NCBI RefSeq assembly: GCF_037975245.1
Contig: NC_092573.1
Span: forward strand, 17,350,265 to 17,414,264
DNA length: 64,000 nt
DNA from: Apostichopus japonicus
Lineage: Eukaryota; Echinodermata; Holothuroidea; Aspidochirotida; Stichopodidae
Direction of reading: 5' to 3'
Below the pieces are notes generated by a model. It was not told the DNA's origin. It ran no database searches and was given only the letters and a program-made list of their open reading frames with translations. Position numbers and translations under genes: made by a program. The first letter of the stretch is position 1; every line of letters begins with the position of its first letter. Shown here one piece after another: positions 11,501 to 23,500 of this stretch.

Positions 11501-14500
11501 ATGAATATTCAAAGTTGTGCTCCACACGCTTCACAGATATTGTTTTATGTCGTTCATTTTCAATTCTACTTTAAAATTACATTTTCGAACGATGCATTGC
11601 ATGCCCTCACAAGCATTCCTGATTAGTAAAACTAAGGAAGGATATTCAAATATATATTATTTTCATTTGATATGATTTTATGAGTTGTTCCACTTGAAAA
11701 ACGATGATAAAACCGAAAAACAAAACATTTACTTCTCATGTGACGCATACCGCGAGACTCATAAAAACTCCCCCTACTCATTAAAATAAATATACATGCC
11801 GTCAGGCCAGTTGAAAGCCGTCAGGCCAGTTGAAAGCCGTCAGGCCAGTTGAAAGCCCTCCCCAGTAATGTTTGATCAGCTCTTCCCAATATACAATATA
11901 TACTCAAATAAGCAATGAAAATATATTCATTTTCCACAGAAATCTACCCAACGTGGGCCCCAAGTCACTGCTTTATTTTCTTAGTAGTCATGGAAACAAT
12001 TGTTTGCAACTCTCTTGCTGGCCAGGTGTTTTCAAGTTTTATTAATAGCACGACTTTTGATTGGTTCATTCAAGATAAACTTTCTATCCCTGCTGGATTG
12101 TTCTACTTATATATATATATATATATATATGAATGAATATTTGGTTTTCAATTAACTAAGTAACAGATAACATCCATTCCATTACGAACAGTAGGGGTAA
12201 AATAATGTTTGCTTCTAGAGGCAGCCAGCCATGACCGTTCTGCAGTGCTAAACCCCCCACGAAGATAAATACTATGCTAATTAACATATGGTAGGCGTGA
12301 ATTTGACAAAGCCAAGTTTATGATTGGACTAAGCCTTTCAAAAAAGTTTGGTGGTGGGGATATCCAGGGTAGGGAATGCACATGTAAGCAGCATACTACA
12401 GGTATAGGTGGCCCAGACCCAGGCTGCGACCTTAATTACCAGGGCAGTCCATCTGCTTTCGCAGGCAACTTACAGTAACGGGTTAGGGGGAAATAACAGT
12501 TGTTTTTTTTTTGCGTGCATTGAAGTCGGGGGAGATTTTTTGGACGGAATGCGCTCTCAGAAAAGTTGGAAAGTGAGTGCGGTTCTGTAGTAAACTGTAC
12601 TGTAGTACGTCAAGTAACACAGGAATTTATTGGGAATAAAGATCTCTTTGATATCCAGCTACGACTGTTTCATTGTTGATATTTTTTTCTTGTTTTTCTG
12701 ACACTGCGTTCCTTGGTGAGTTAACTTAAACTTATCCTAGTTTAATACTAGCTTATAACTTGTCATAGAATGTGCTTGAATGTGTCATTGAATGTGCTTG
12801 TTACGATCGACCAAGACTAGTTTTTATTATCCTAGCCAAATCATTTTTCAAACACCTAGTACAGAACTTACTCCATCTTATATACAATCAAACTTTTGCA
12901 ACGTTTGTAATATTCCTTGGCAACTTCTGGTATAGTCTGAAAACGGCTGTAGTTACACTAAGGATTCAACGTAGGTCACAACCTTGATATGTCTAGAATT
13001 GCCTTTGCGGTTTTTGATCGCGATAACTTTCGTGGAAATTTCGTTGAAACTTCGTTGACAACTGTGACCGCAGTAGTCTAAATCTTGTCAACGAAATTAT
13101 TCGTTTTTAACCGATTTTCAACTTTTTTTATCGATTTTTGGTTCCTTGCTTTAGCAAAAGGAACCTATGCAGTCAGGTTGGCGTATGTGTGTGTGTATGT
13201 ATGTGTGTGTGTGTGTGCGTCTGTGACACTTGCTTGGGTACGCTCTATCTCAATAAGGGAATGTTGGATTGAGGCCAAACTTGGACTATAGATCCGACAT
13301 ATGGAGAAGGTGTGCCCTATTGTTTTTGGTGCCCACAAAGGTCACAAAAGGTCAGTTATGGTCCAAAAACCGAAAATATTAAAACTGCAATAACTCCCAG
13401 TGCCAATGTGCGACAAGATTGATATTTTGGGACAAGTTGTGAACTGGTTAAGGGAGCATTTTCAAACTTAACCGTCATGTGATCCGAGGTCACCAAAGGT
13501 CAATTAATGATAAAAAACTAGTATTTTTGCAATAACTTGAGAACCAAATGTCTGTTAGGGTTGGGAGTTGCCTCAATGTAATCCAATTGTCGACCCGCAT
13601 CTGGGTGACCCTTGACCTCAATTTAACCTCTGGTGACCTTTTCGTGTTTTTGGGATTTTTACAGTTTCAATGCTATCTTCAGATGTCAAAGGTACCTTCT
13701 GATCATAAATGTCAATAGGTTGACCCCGTGTGACCTTTATGTGCGAAGTTATATGGGGTCAAAGTTTTTCGGTCGGAGTTAGGATGGTTGTACAGACTTT
13801 TCGTTTTGTTTTTTGGAATCAGGAGATTAAACTACATCTGCAATCAAGGTCAAAAGGTCAAAGGTCACATTAGAAAAAATGTGCTTATTTTGGGAGGAAA
13901 CGATCAAAAAAGAAAATGTTTGGTTTTGATGCTAGATTTGGATATCAAAGGTACCTTCCGATCAAAAATGTCGATTGGTTGACACCTGTGTGACCTTCGT
14001 GTGCGAAGTTATACAAGGTCAAAGTTAATTTTCAGACATTTAATGCAACAACTCCCAATTCCAAGGTGTGGCATGGTTGATATTTTTGGACAAGTTGCAA
14101 ATGGTATAGGGAATATTTTCAAACTTAACGGTCATGTGATCCGAGGTCACCAAAGGTCAATTAATGTCGAAAAAGTAGTATTTTGGGGGTAGAAAATGGG
14201 CAAAGAAAAGAATGTTTGATTTTGTATAGTTTGATGCTCTAATTTAGGTCTCATCAATCAAAAATGTCAATAAGTTGACCCAAGGTGACCTTTGTATGTT
14301 AAGTTATATGAGGTCAAAGTTAATTTTCAGACATTTAGTGTAATAACTCCCAGTGCCAAGGTGTTACACAGTTGATATTTTGAGACAAGTTGCAAATGGT
14401 ATAGGGGAATATTTTCAAACTTAACGGTCATGTGATCCAAGGTCGCCAAAGGTCAATTAAGGATAAGAAACTAGTATTGTTGCGATAACTTGAGAACAAA

Positions 14501-17500
14501 TTGTCCGTTAGGTTTGGGAGTTGCTTCAATGTAATCCAATTGTCGACCCGCATCTGGGTGATCCTTGACCTCAATTTGACCTCTGGTGACCTTTTTAGTG
14601 TTTTAGGGATTTTTACAGTTTTGATGCTATTTTCAGATGTCAAAAGTGTACCTTCTGATCATAAATGTCAATGGGTTGACCCCCGTGTGACCTTCGTGTG
14701 CGAAGTTGTATGAGGTCAAAGTTAATTTTCAGACATTTAATGCAATAACTCCCAGTTCCAAGGTGTGACAAGGTTGATATTTTTGGAGTAGTTGCAAATG
14801 GTATAGGGGAATATTTTCAAACTTAACGGTCATGTGATACAAGGTCACCAAAGGTCAATTAATGATAAAAAACTAGTATTTTTGCGACAACTTGAGAACA
14901 AATTGTCCGTTAGGGTTGGGAGTTGCTTCAATGTAATCCAATTGTCGACCCGCATCTGGGTGACCCTTGACCTCTGGTGACCTTTTCGTGTTTTGTGGAT
15001 TTTTACAGTTTCGATGCTATTTTCAGATGTTACAGGTACCTTCTGATCATAAATGTCAATGGGTTGACCCCCATTTGACCTTCGTGTGAAAAGTTATTTG
15101 AGGTAAAAGTTAATTTTCAGACATTTAATGCAATAACTCCCAGTGCCAAGGTGTGACAAGGTTGATTTTTTTGGACAAGTTGCAAATGGTACAGGGGAAT
15201 ATTTTCAAACTTAACGGTCATGTGATCCAAGGTCACCAAAGGTCAGCTAATGTTCAAAAAGTAGTATTATGGGGGGAGAAAAATGGCAAAGAAAAAATGT
15301 TTGAATTTTTACAGTCATGCTCTATTTAGGTCTCACCGATCAAAAATGTCAATTGGTTGACCTCCGGGTGACCTTTGTGTGTGAAGTTACATACAAGTTC
15401 AAAGTTAATTTTTTGACATTTAATGCAATTAAATCTCAATGCCAAGGTGTGACATGGTTGATATTTTGGGACAAGTTGTGAATGGGGTGGTGGAACATTT
15501 TGAAACTTAAAGGTCATGTCATCTGAGGTCACCATTGTTATCATATCTGTTGACACGCTTGTAGGTCTCTTATATTTCTTACATTTGCGACGCCATATTT
15601 AGATCTCAAAAGTGCCTTTTGATAAAAAATCCGATCACATTTTGTGATCACAAAAGTGTTGGCTATAGTGTTGGTTACTTTATGGGAACATGTAGGACCA
15701 CTGGACCACAATTACTTGGACTATTTCAGCCCAATCTTGCTTGGTAATATTATGTGTATTGTCATATACCCCAAGCAAGGAACCACAGTGCCCTTGGGCT
15801 CTTGTTAACTTTTGTTATCGATCGTTGATTTTTTTTCAACGGGAGTTAAGCGAAATCAGTACTGTACCTCTATCAGCACTTTCAAATCAGCGTTAAAGAT
15901 GTTTTATTTCAAACAAACGTAGGGTTAAAGTGTATTCAATTGTATTTTTGTATTTTGTATATGTTCTGTTAAGGCACCATATACAAAATCAGCTATGCGG
16001 AATCCCGCGCCCCGTTCCGCCACGGGTTTAATCCGACCGCGGTAACTGCCATTAATAGCGCTATTGTTGGTCGTAAGGCACTGGGTGAACAATGGTGGAG
16101 TGCTTTATCCGCCGCGGTCGGACAGTGATCCTTTCATGTTACCTTGTAATCCGTTTTAAACGAAGGAACAAAGGTTTATCCGACCGTGGCGGGCCTACGT
16201 GATCAGGACGTTGATTTTGAATGACAAGTTAAAAAGTAGGTTTTCTCTCCACGTATATCGAAAGCGATGTTTTTACGTGCAGTGTAACTACGAACAAAAT
16301 ATTAATGTTAGGTTTCCACTTCTGCATACATGTGATATTCGATGAGATTGTTTCAGCCTTTTACATGTATTAATGTTATTATCAGTGCAGTAAAACAAAC
16401 ATTAACTACCGAAATCCCGAAAGAGCTTACAATTTTCCAGCCAAATTTCCCAACGCTACTAGCACTTCGATTACGAATGACAAGTGACAAAGTTGTGCTG
16501 ATACAACTCTTTCCCGCATTTTACCGGTATTGATAACGATGTTTGTACGGTCATTGGAACTTTCGACAAATTACTAACGTTATGTTTTTATTACTGAATA
16601 GCCTACACATGGTATTTGTTTCGATACAGCCTTTTACATGTTTTGAATATAGCCTTAATGCAGTAAAACAAATGTACTGTACCGAAATCCCGAAAGTGCT
16701 AACAATGTCCAACAATTACTAGTCAAAAATATTTTCTGAAGAAAAACCTTACGATATTTTTCTCAAATATTGATGCTTAGATAAGTGATTCCTCACAATC
16801 AACGAGCTGCCCCGAAATTCGCTCCGCTTACGTAAAACGTCTATATATATAACACGTGGAAAAACCTGAGTTTTTACACACATAATTCCCATTGACATTG
16901 GTCACGGAACATAAGTAGGTCGTCGACATTCGAACTTGCTCAAGTTCATCGCACCATGGGAACGACACAACACATTGAACACGATGGTACATTTTCCCGC
17001 CATCTGGACGCCGAGTGTCAATTTTGGTGTAATATGCAAATTATTAATGGTACTGTACTGTGCGGTTGAAACTTAAAAAGATTGCGACATATTGCGACAC
17101 ACATATTTTGGGAAGCTGTTGTAGAAGTAACTTTTGTATCAATGTATAGTACTGTAAGGTAGTATAATTTATAAAAGACGGTTTTCTTCAGGTGGTAAGG
17201 AAAAGGGGTGTTTCGGTGAACTCAATCTCTTTGTATAGTATTTGGATACTTAAAATGACGATGTACAGTGATGTACATGCAGTTTCTATTTCTCTTTTAG
17301 TAAGCTCTACTTAGCATTTTTATCCTCTGTGGATCTTTACTGGAATAAATACGAAATGTATTGTTTGACGCCAGTATTTAATGGTAAGCATTTCCTAAAT
17401 TGTTGACTGAGCTTCAAAATCCAATTTCCAAAAAGTTGGTTTTCACGAACGTTTTATAAAAATGACATACAGCGAGGGTAGAAAAATATTAACTTAACCA

Positions 17501-20500
17501 CATTCAGTGTATAAATTTAAGAAATTTTTTCAATTTCAAGATCACCAATTTTTGGTTGTCCTGCTGAAATTTTGGTTGTCCTGCAGTGGAAACATGTAAA
17601 GTAGGTTATATGTTTTTGGGGTGGCCAAAGGAACTCCAATAAGGAGAAGATACATTGCCTTCAACTTCATCACTTTATTTACAACATCTTCTAACTTAGA
17701 GCCCCATATTGAAGACAGGGAACTTGGCAAATTAGTCTAACACAGTTGACGGAGAAAGAGAGATATATGGAGGGGACATTCAAAGAGAATATCTGAGTTT
17801 GTTATGAACTGTTCCCTTGAAAATAAATAAATAACCAGTGTTGGAAAACCTTGTTCAATTTCCCCGCAAACACACTGTTGATTTCCCGCCGTAATTCCCG
17901 CAGCGAACACAACGAGCACGCGCAGCGTGCGAGCATAAAGGCGTGGGTCCAGGGGCCCGCCTTAGTTCCCCGGTGGGGTCAAGGGGTGGAACCCCGAACG
18001 CCCCCGGAAAATTTTGGTATTTTTGCGTGTCTGGCGGTAAAAAATTCGCAGCTGAGGATGCAAAATACTGACAACTTTTTTAATTTAAATTGTTACGAAA
18101 CTGATGGAAATTTTAAAATGACTAGTTAGAGTACGGTAGCTATGCTATGTTATAAAATGAAAAAAGATTTAATCTGTCTTGCAATCTTTAAAAAGATTAA
18201 TTTACAAAACTTCCGATGTTATGAAACAAACAACGTTCGGCAAAGCCCTGTTTCTAGACTGCCTAACAATGAATAGCTTGCACTATACGTTCATAAATTT
18301 ACAATTTGCAGTGTTTAACCCTACTTAAATACTACGGTAGCTACAGTAGTATTAAGCTGTACGGTAAATTCCGAAAATCCTTAATTTCCGTATTTAGCTA
18401 TATGGTATGTAGCTATACGATAGCTACATGTGCTGAATTTTCCCAGGTACCTTGCCACACAACTGCGAGCTCATCCCCTGTCTAACACCTGTTTGTTAAT
18501 ATTTTATGGCACGTTTCCAAGGAACGTTTCATGGACTAGAATTAATTAGGTCAGTCAGTAAAGAATCGGTAAAGTTATGTGAATTATTATCTTAGGCGTT
18601 CAAGAAAAGTAGGTAAAATATCCCCGTAACAGTAAGGTAAGTAAAACACACCTAAAGCCAACTGACTCCTCTGCATGAACAAAACAATATATTCCCCATG
18701 ATACACGAGGCACAGTCCATACCATACACGCATAGCATGATATCAAGGCCCCTACAGTAGCTATGGCCATCTTTAGGAAATAAACCTTGTAATCACATGT
18801 TTTAGGCCACTTGGCATGATTAACTAAATGCTTAATATTGTTTCCATGTTCTTGTAGAAAACAGCAACTTCGCAAAATACAATTAGTTGTGTTTTGTAGT
18901 TACGTGAGATCCGTAACCGACGAGGTGGTTAGGCTATTTGCTATACACTTAACTATGGTAGGATATTATTTTTTCCGTATTTTTGGAAATTCTAGAAAAT
19001 ATTTCTTTTCCTCCCGCGTAACACCAGATGTGGTCTTACTGTTTATTCATAAATGGGTGTACTAGAGCCTTGTTTGCATGATATTAGTTGCATTTAACAC
19101 AATATGCCAGTGTCGCGTGAATATTTCGAAAGTTTTTGCTCGATCTTTCGTAAAATTTGAAACTGGTGTACCAACTTACTTTTTGTACACAATTGGTAAT
19201 TTCTTTACTGATTTTCAGTTTTTTTTCTATACAGTCAAGTGATTACGTTGTGCATTGAGTTTAAACTTATCACGAATGCAAAAAAAGATGCGGGGATTTC
19301 AAGCAGACAAATGTTTTCTTTGCGGGATAACTGAGTCAGTTGAAGGGAATCCCGCACCTTAGAGGGAACACTGAACAGCTGTACTGTTTCGAGGGGGGAG
19401 TCAATATGGCATATTGCCAAATGTTTACTATTGTATAGTGTGTACATGCGGTAGTGCATGTGTGGTGGATGGGCGTTATGGTCTCTGTGTTGTGTAAGTT
19501 TGTATTGTGTGTATATTTGCGCTGCATGTACTGCATCAGTGCATGTCCAAAATGACATGATTCGATGGAAAGTTTTATTTTGGACTCTTATTTTGCTCCA
19601 CCGTTTGAAGGAGTTAAAACGTTATTTTTCTGAGGGTAAAAGGTTACTTGAAACTTAACTGTAAAGATTCCATTGTTAAAATTTGATCATCCGCTCGCAG
19701 CCGAACGCTATCATTAATTCCTTGAATGGAGACTAAGTACTATTGTTTGCGCGGCCAGACGCAGACGGCTTAGTAGTGGTGAAGGGCTCTGCTTTGGGTA
19801 AATCCGACTGCAGGAAGACAGGAGAGCCGCAGTCGGACGGCAGGGTATTGTTTAGCGTGGAAGACGCGGGATTCCGCATAGCTGATTTTGTATATGGTGC
19901 CTAAGCGCATTGAACCCTGGGATATTGCGCTATATAAGCACCTGTGTAATAATAGTTAATTCATGCTGCTAGGGCTTTATTGGGATAAACTGATCATTTT
20001 GTAAGATGTACTATATTAAAATTTACACACAAGTTGCTTTGTTTAAATGAATAATTTTGTCATGAGTTTGGAAGAAGGCAATACAGTAAAACAAGAAACT
20101 TTTAATTTGAAATTAATCATCACAATGTCCCAGACAGACATGGTTGAATGCCATAGTGTAAGGTAAGGTGAGTTGGCATTGCAAATTAGCCGTAAAGAAA
20201 AGACACTTCATAGCTTCAGTGTAGTTCCTATGGATGACGACCATCTAGATCCCAGTTGATTGGGACACTTTGGGCAAACATTTTACCCACTTTGGTCAAA
20301 TGAAGAAAGTTGGATGTAGTCGGGAAATCAAGAGTGAAGATTTTTGCCACTGAAGTGGATTGTGTCAAAATGTCATACCTTTTCAGAAGGGCTGGAAAAC
20401 TTTGCGAACCTTCTGAACCAGGTTCACGGTCCGCGATGCTGGGGGAAATCCAGCCTGGCTGGAGAAAAAAAAATTGGGGGAAATAAAATAGAAAAAAAAA

Positions 20501-23500
20501 TTAGGGGAAATAAAATAGAAAAAAAAAAAACGGGTCGAAAAATTCAAAAAAAAATGCCCCCTGGACCCCCACATGGGGTTCCACCCCTTGACCCCACTAC
20601 GCCATGCAAAATTAGAATATTTCTACACAGGCAAGAAAATGGTAAACTGACATGCACAGCGCAGGGAAGATCTCACGTTATAATTTTTGGGCCTTAATAC
20701 TGCAGAATATATGTGTGATTTACTTTCATGTAAATTAAAGCACACACAATTTTTTGTGCATTAATATGATAAATAGTTTCCTATTTTTAAATAGAAAAAA
20801 GTCTTGCTCTACAATATTTCTAATCTTTTCCCTCAGCATATTGTTTGACTCTATTCCTCAATTTTTTGGTAATACTTTTGGTATTTGCCTCGTCTGGACT
20901 CTTGGCCATTGTTTTTGGAGAGGCCATACTCTATCTTGTTGTATTTAGCCCTTGCTCTTATGTGTGCTGGTTCAGACCAGTTTACAAAGCGTTCAGGTGA
21001 GAGACTTGTTTCTTACGTCAAGCTCATCAAGTCTGCTATCAGTTTTCCACCGTTCAACGCCACATTTGTATTATACATTAACATTTCCATCGCTTTGATG
21101 TTGGAAAGGTAGACAACAAACTTCAATCGTAAAATTTCTCAAATTTTTTGATGAAAAGAATGCACTGATTTCAACTTGAAATGCTTGCAGCCCAAGCACA
21201 ATAAGTGAGCTAATATTAGACCAGTTTGTACAAAGCATAAAAAACATATAATTCCAACTTTAGTGCACCAATTTACTTAATATTGATGGCAAAATAGAAA
21301 ATATTGAAAGAAGAAAATAGAAAACAAAGAAGTAAATTCAAAGAAATGAAACCTGTTAAACATGTAGGAGGCTCATTTGGATGTAGGTGAGGTTATGTTT
21401 CAGACCAAATTCATTCATATTCAGGCATCATCTTAGCTTTAACCAGCTCTCATACTAATGTTCACAACACACTATCATCCAATCTGTAACACCTCTAAGG
21501 GAGAGAAGTCCATTATATTAGGATAAGTACAAAAGGTATTCTGACACTTTACTAAATATCAACATAAATGTGGACATCTTTAATCAGTAGCATGTTATCA
21601 CTGTATAAATTCTGCTAGGTGCAGTAAAGACTAATGAAATATGTCTCTTATATCAAACAGAACATTTGACTCGGGAGGGTAAATTGGCCGAAAATCCTGT
21701 CAAAATATAGTAGGAGCTGAGATCAAGCCTCTCACCAGGCTGTGTTCGCCAATGGTCTGGTGATTCACTATGAAATGAATAGGCAGAGCTGGACTCAAAG
21801 AATGTTGAGAAGAGCTTGATGTCTGTATCCTATCCCAGTATTCTTTCCATGTTGTGTTGATCCATGTTCTGATACTTAAGTATGGAAAGTTGAGTCAAGT
21901 TTCACTTAGATTATTTTTAATCTTATCCAGCATCTCACCATGTTCTGTTGATTCAGTCTGGTGTTTTTAATATGAAATTTTGCATAAAGAAACACGTGTT
22001 TATGCATGGTCTGATGTTTCAATATGAAATATTGAGTTAATTCTTCAATAAAGAGACATATCTTTAACTTAATACAGCTGTCCACCTTTTTGCTGTTGAT
22101 TCAGTCTTGTGAGTTAGTATGAAACAATGAAAACCTGATCTAGCAGTTAACCATGTTGTGTTTATCCATGGTCTGATGCTTCGATATGAAATATTGGGTA
22201 ATATAAATATTATTTAGATCCGGTGGTCTCACCATGTTGTGCTGAACCATTGGTCTTTGATTCAAAATCTTGAGAAAGCCTTCATAGTCAAAAATATATG
22301 TTTTGCAAGCACCAATATAAAGTGTAAAGATGTGTTATAATCAAAGGCACAATGTATTATCATACAGAGGTCTGAAGTTGATAGAGTTACTTTAAAACTG
22401 AATGTTTCGGAGCATGTTTTGATGAATATCTGATTTTTTGTGGTATTGAGGTAGTCAGTGAAGGTTTATTTGTTGTATCAAGCTAAGTTTACATTTGTGT
22501 GGTTCTTTTAGTCAAGTTGCTAAAAATACATTCATCAGTGATCCATAATCCACCTCTTTTGATCTACCACTTTGTCATTTCCACCATCTTGTGTCATCTC
22601 ATTTCTGTCTTTATCCCATTACCAGGTTATAGCATTCTCCTCTTCATCAACATTTTTGTGGCACTAGGGTACTTTGCAGCTGACAAAAGAAAAGACAGTC
22701 CGTCAGGATCAACATTTGTTGTCTCCATATTGTACTTTGCAGTCATGCCTGCCGCATCATACCTCTGTTGGTTCAGACCAGTGTACAAAGCTTTTAGGTT
22801 TGTACCAAAAGTCATCATAGATTTGTACCAAAAGTCATCATAGATATCCAAATCTTGTGTTCTTTATTTACAAAGAAGTAAACTGTGCTTTCTCTCCAAC
22901 AAGCTTATGATAACCATGTGTTAATCAATGGTTCTCACTTACATATAAGCAGCCATCTTTAAGGGGGGGGGGGGGTAGGGGGTTGTGTAAAAAACTAACT
23001 ATTGTTTTTGTATTTGGCATCATACAATTGCATAAGGCAAATGTAGATGTTTACAGTTGTTATGATGTAGTACACCTGACATGGTTTGTGTATGTGGGAA
23101 TACTCCAGGTTTGTGTTCAGAATCTCCCTTAAAAAAGAAGGAAGTTCATTGCAACCATATGTGCCATTTATTTCATCCTGCTATTTTCTTTATTCATTAC
23201 TTGTAATTTATTTTGAGCCTAATGAAGTTTATGTTATCATGTCTTTAAAGGATATTGTTCTACTTGGTAAGCTAGAATGGCCTACGATGCACCCCCCCCC
23301 CAGGGTCCTCCCGTATTACCATGGTGACATCTAGTATAGTCCAGAACTCCAGAAAAATGATGTTAACATTGATAACTTTGGGGTACATAGCGGCCGTTAC
23401 CTCATTTTTTATGTCATTAAAATTTCAAGAAAAAAATGGCAATATTGCGAAATTTTAGTTTATGTTAGTGAAGTGGCTAATAACATCAGCTATTCAAATA

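Larger units (their letters stand above)
7998..15864. mobile_element. Tc1/mariner-type inverted-repeat element, interrupted
   Basis: A perfect 27-bp inverted repeat, beginning CAGTACTGATTTCGCTTAAC, lies at 7998-8024 and 15838-15864. Each end is flanked outside by TA (7996-7997 and 15865-15866), the target duplication of Tc1/mariner transposons, whose termini commonly start CAGT. Subterminal DNA on both sides is rich in TCGAAAT/TTCGTTG runs. I recognise no transposase. The 2.6-kb AGGTCA array at 13140-15784 appears to be inserted near the right end. It lies wholly inside a SCAMP intron. Confidence 0.7.
15973..19901. mobile_element. PIF/Harbinger-like inverted-repeat element, 3.9 kb
   Basis: A perfect 37-bp inverted repeat starts GGCACCATATACAAAATCAG at both ends (15973-16009 and 19865-19901). 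It is flanked by TAA direct repeats (15970-15972 and 19902-19904), the 3-bp TWA target duplication of PIF/Harbinger transposons. GC-rich hairpin sequence containing TCCGAC lies just inside each end. No transposase or Myb-like reading frame is recognisable, so it is a non-autonomous or decayed member. It begins about 105 bp after the neighbouring Tc1/mariner-type element. Confidence 0.78.
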
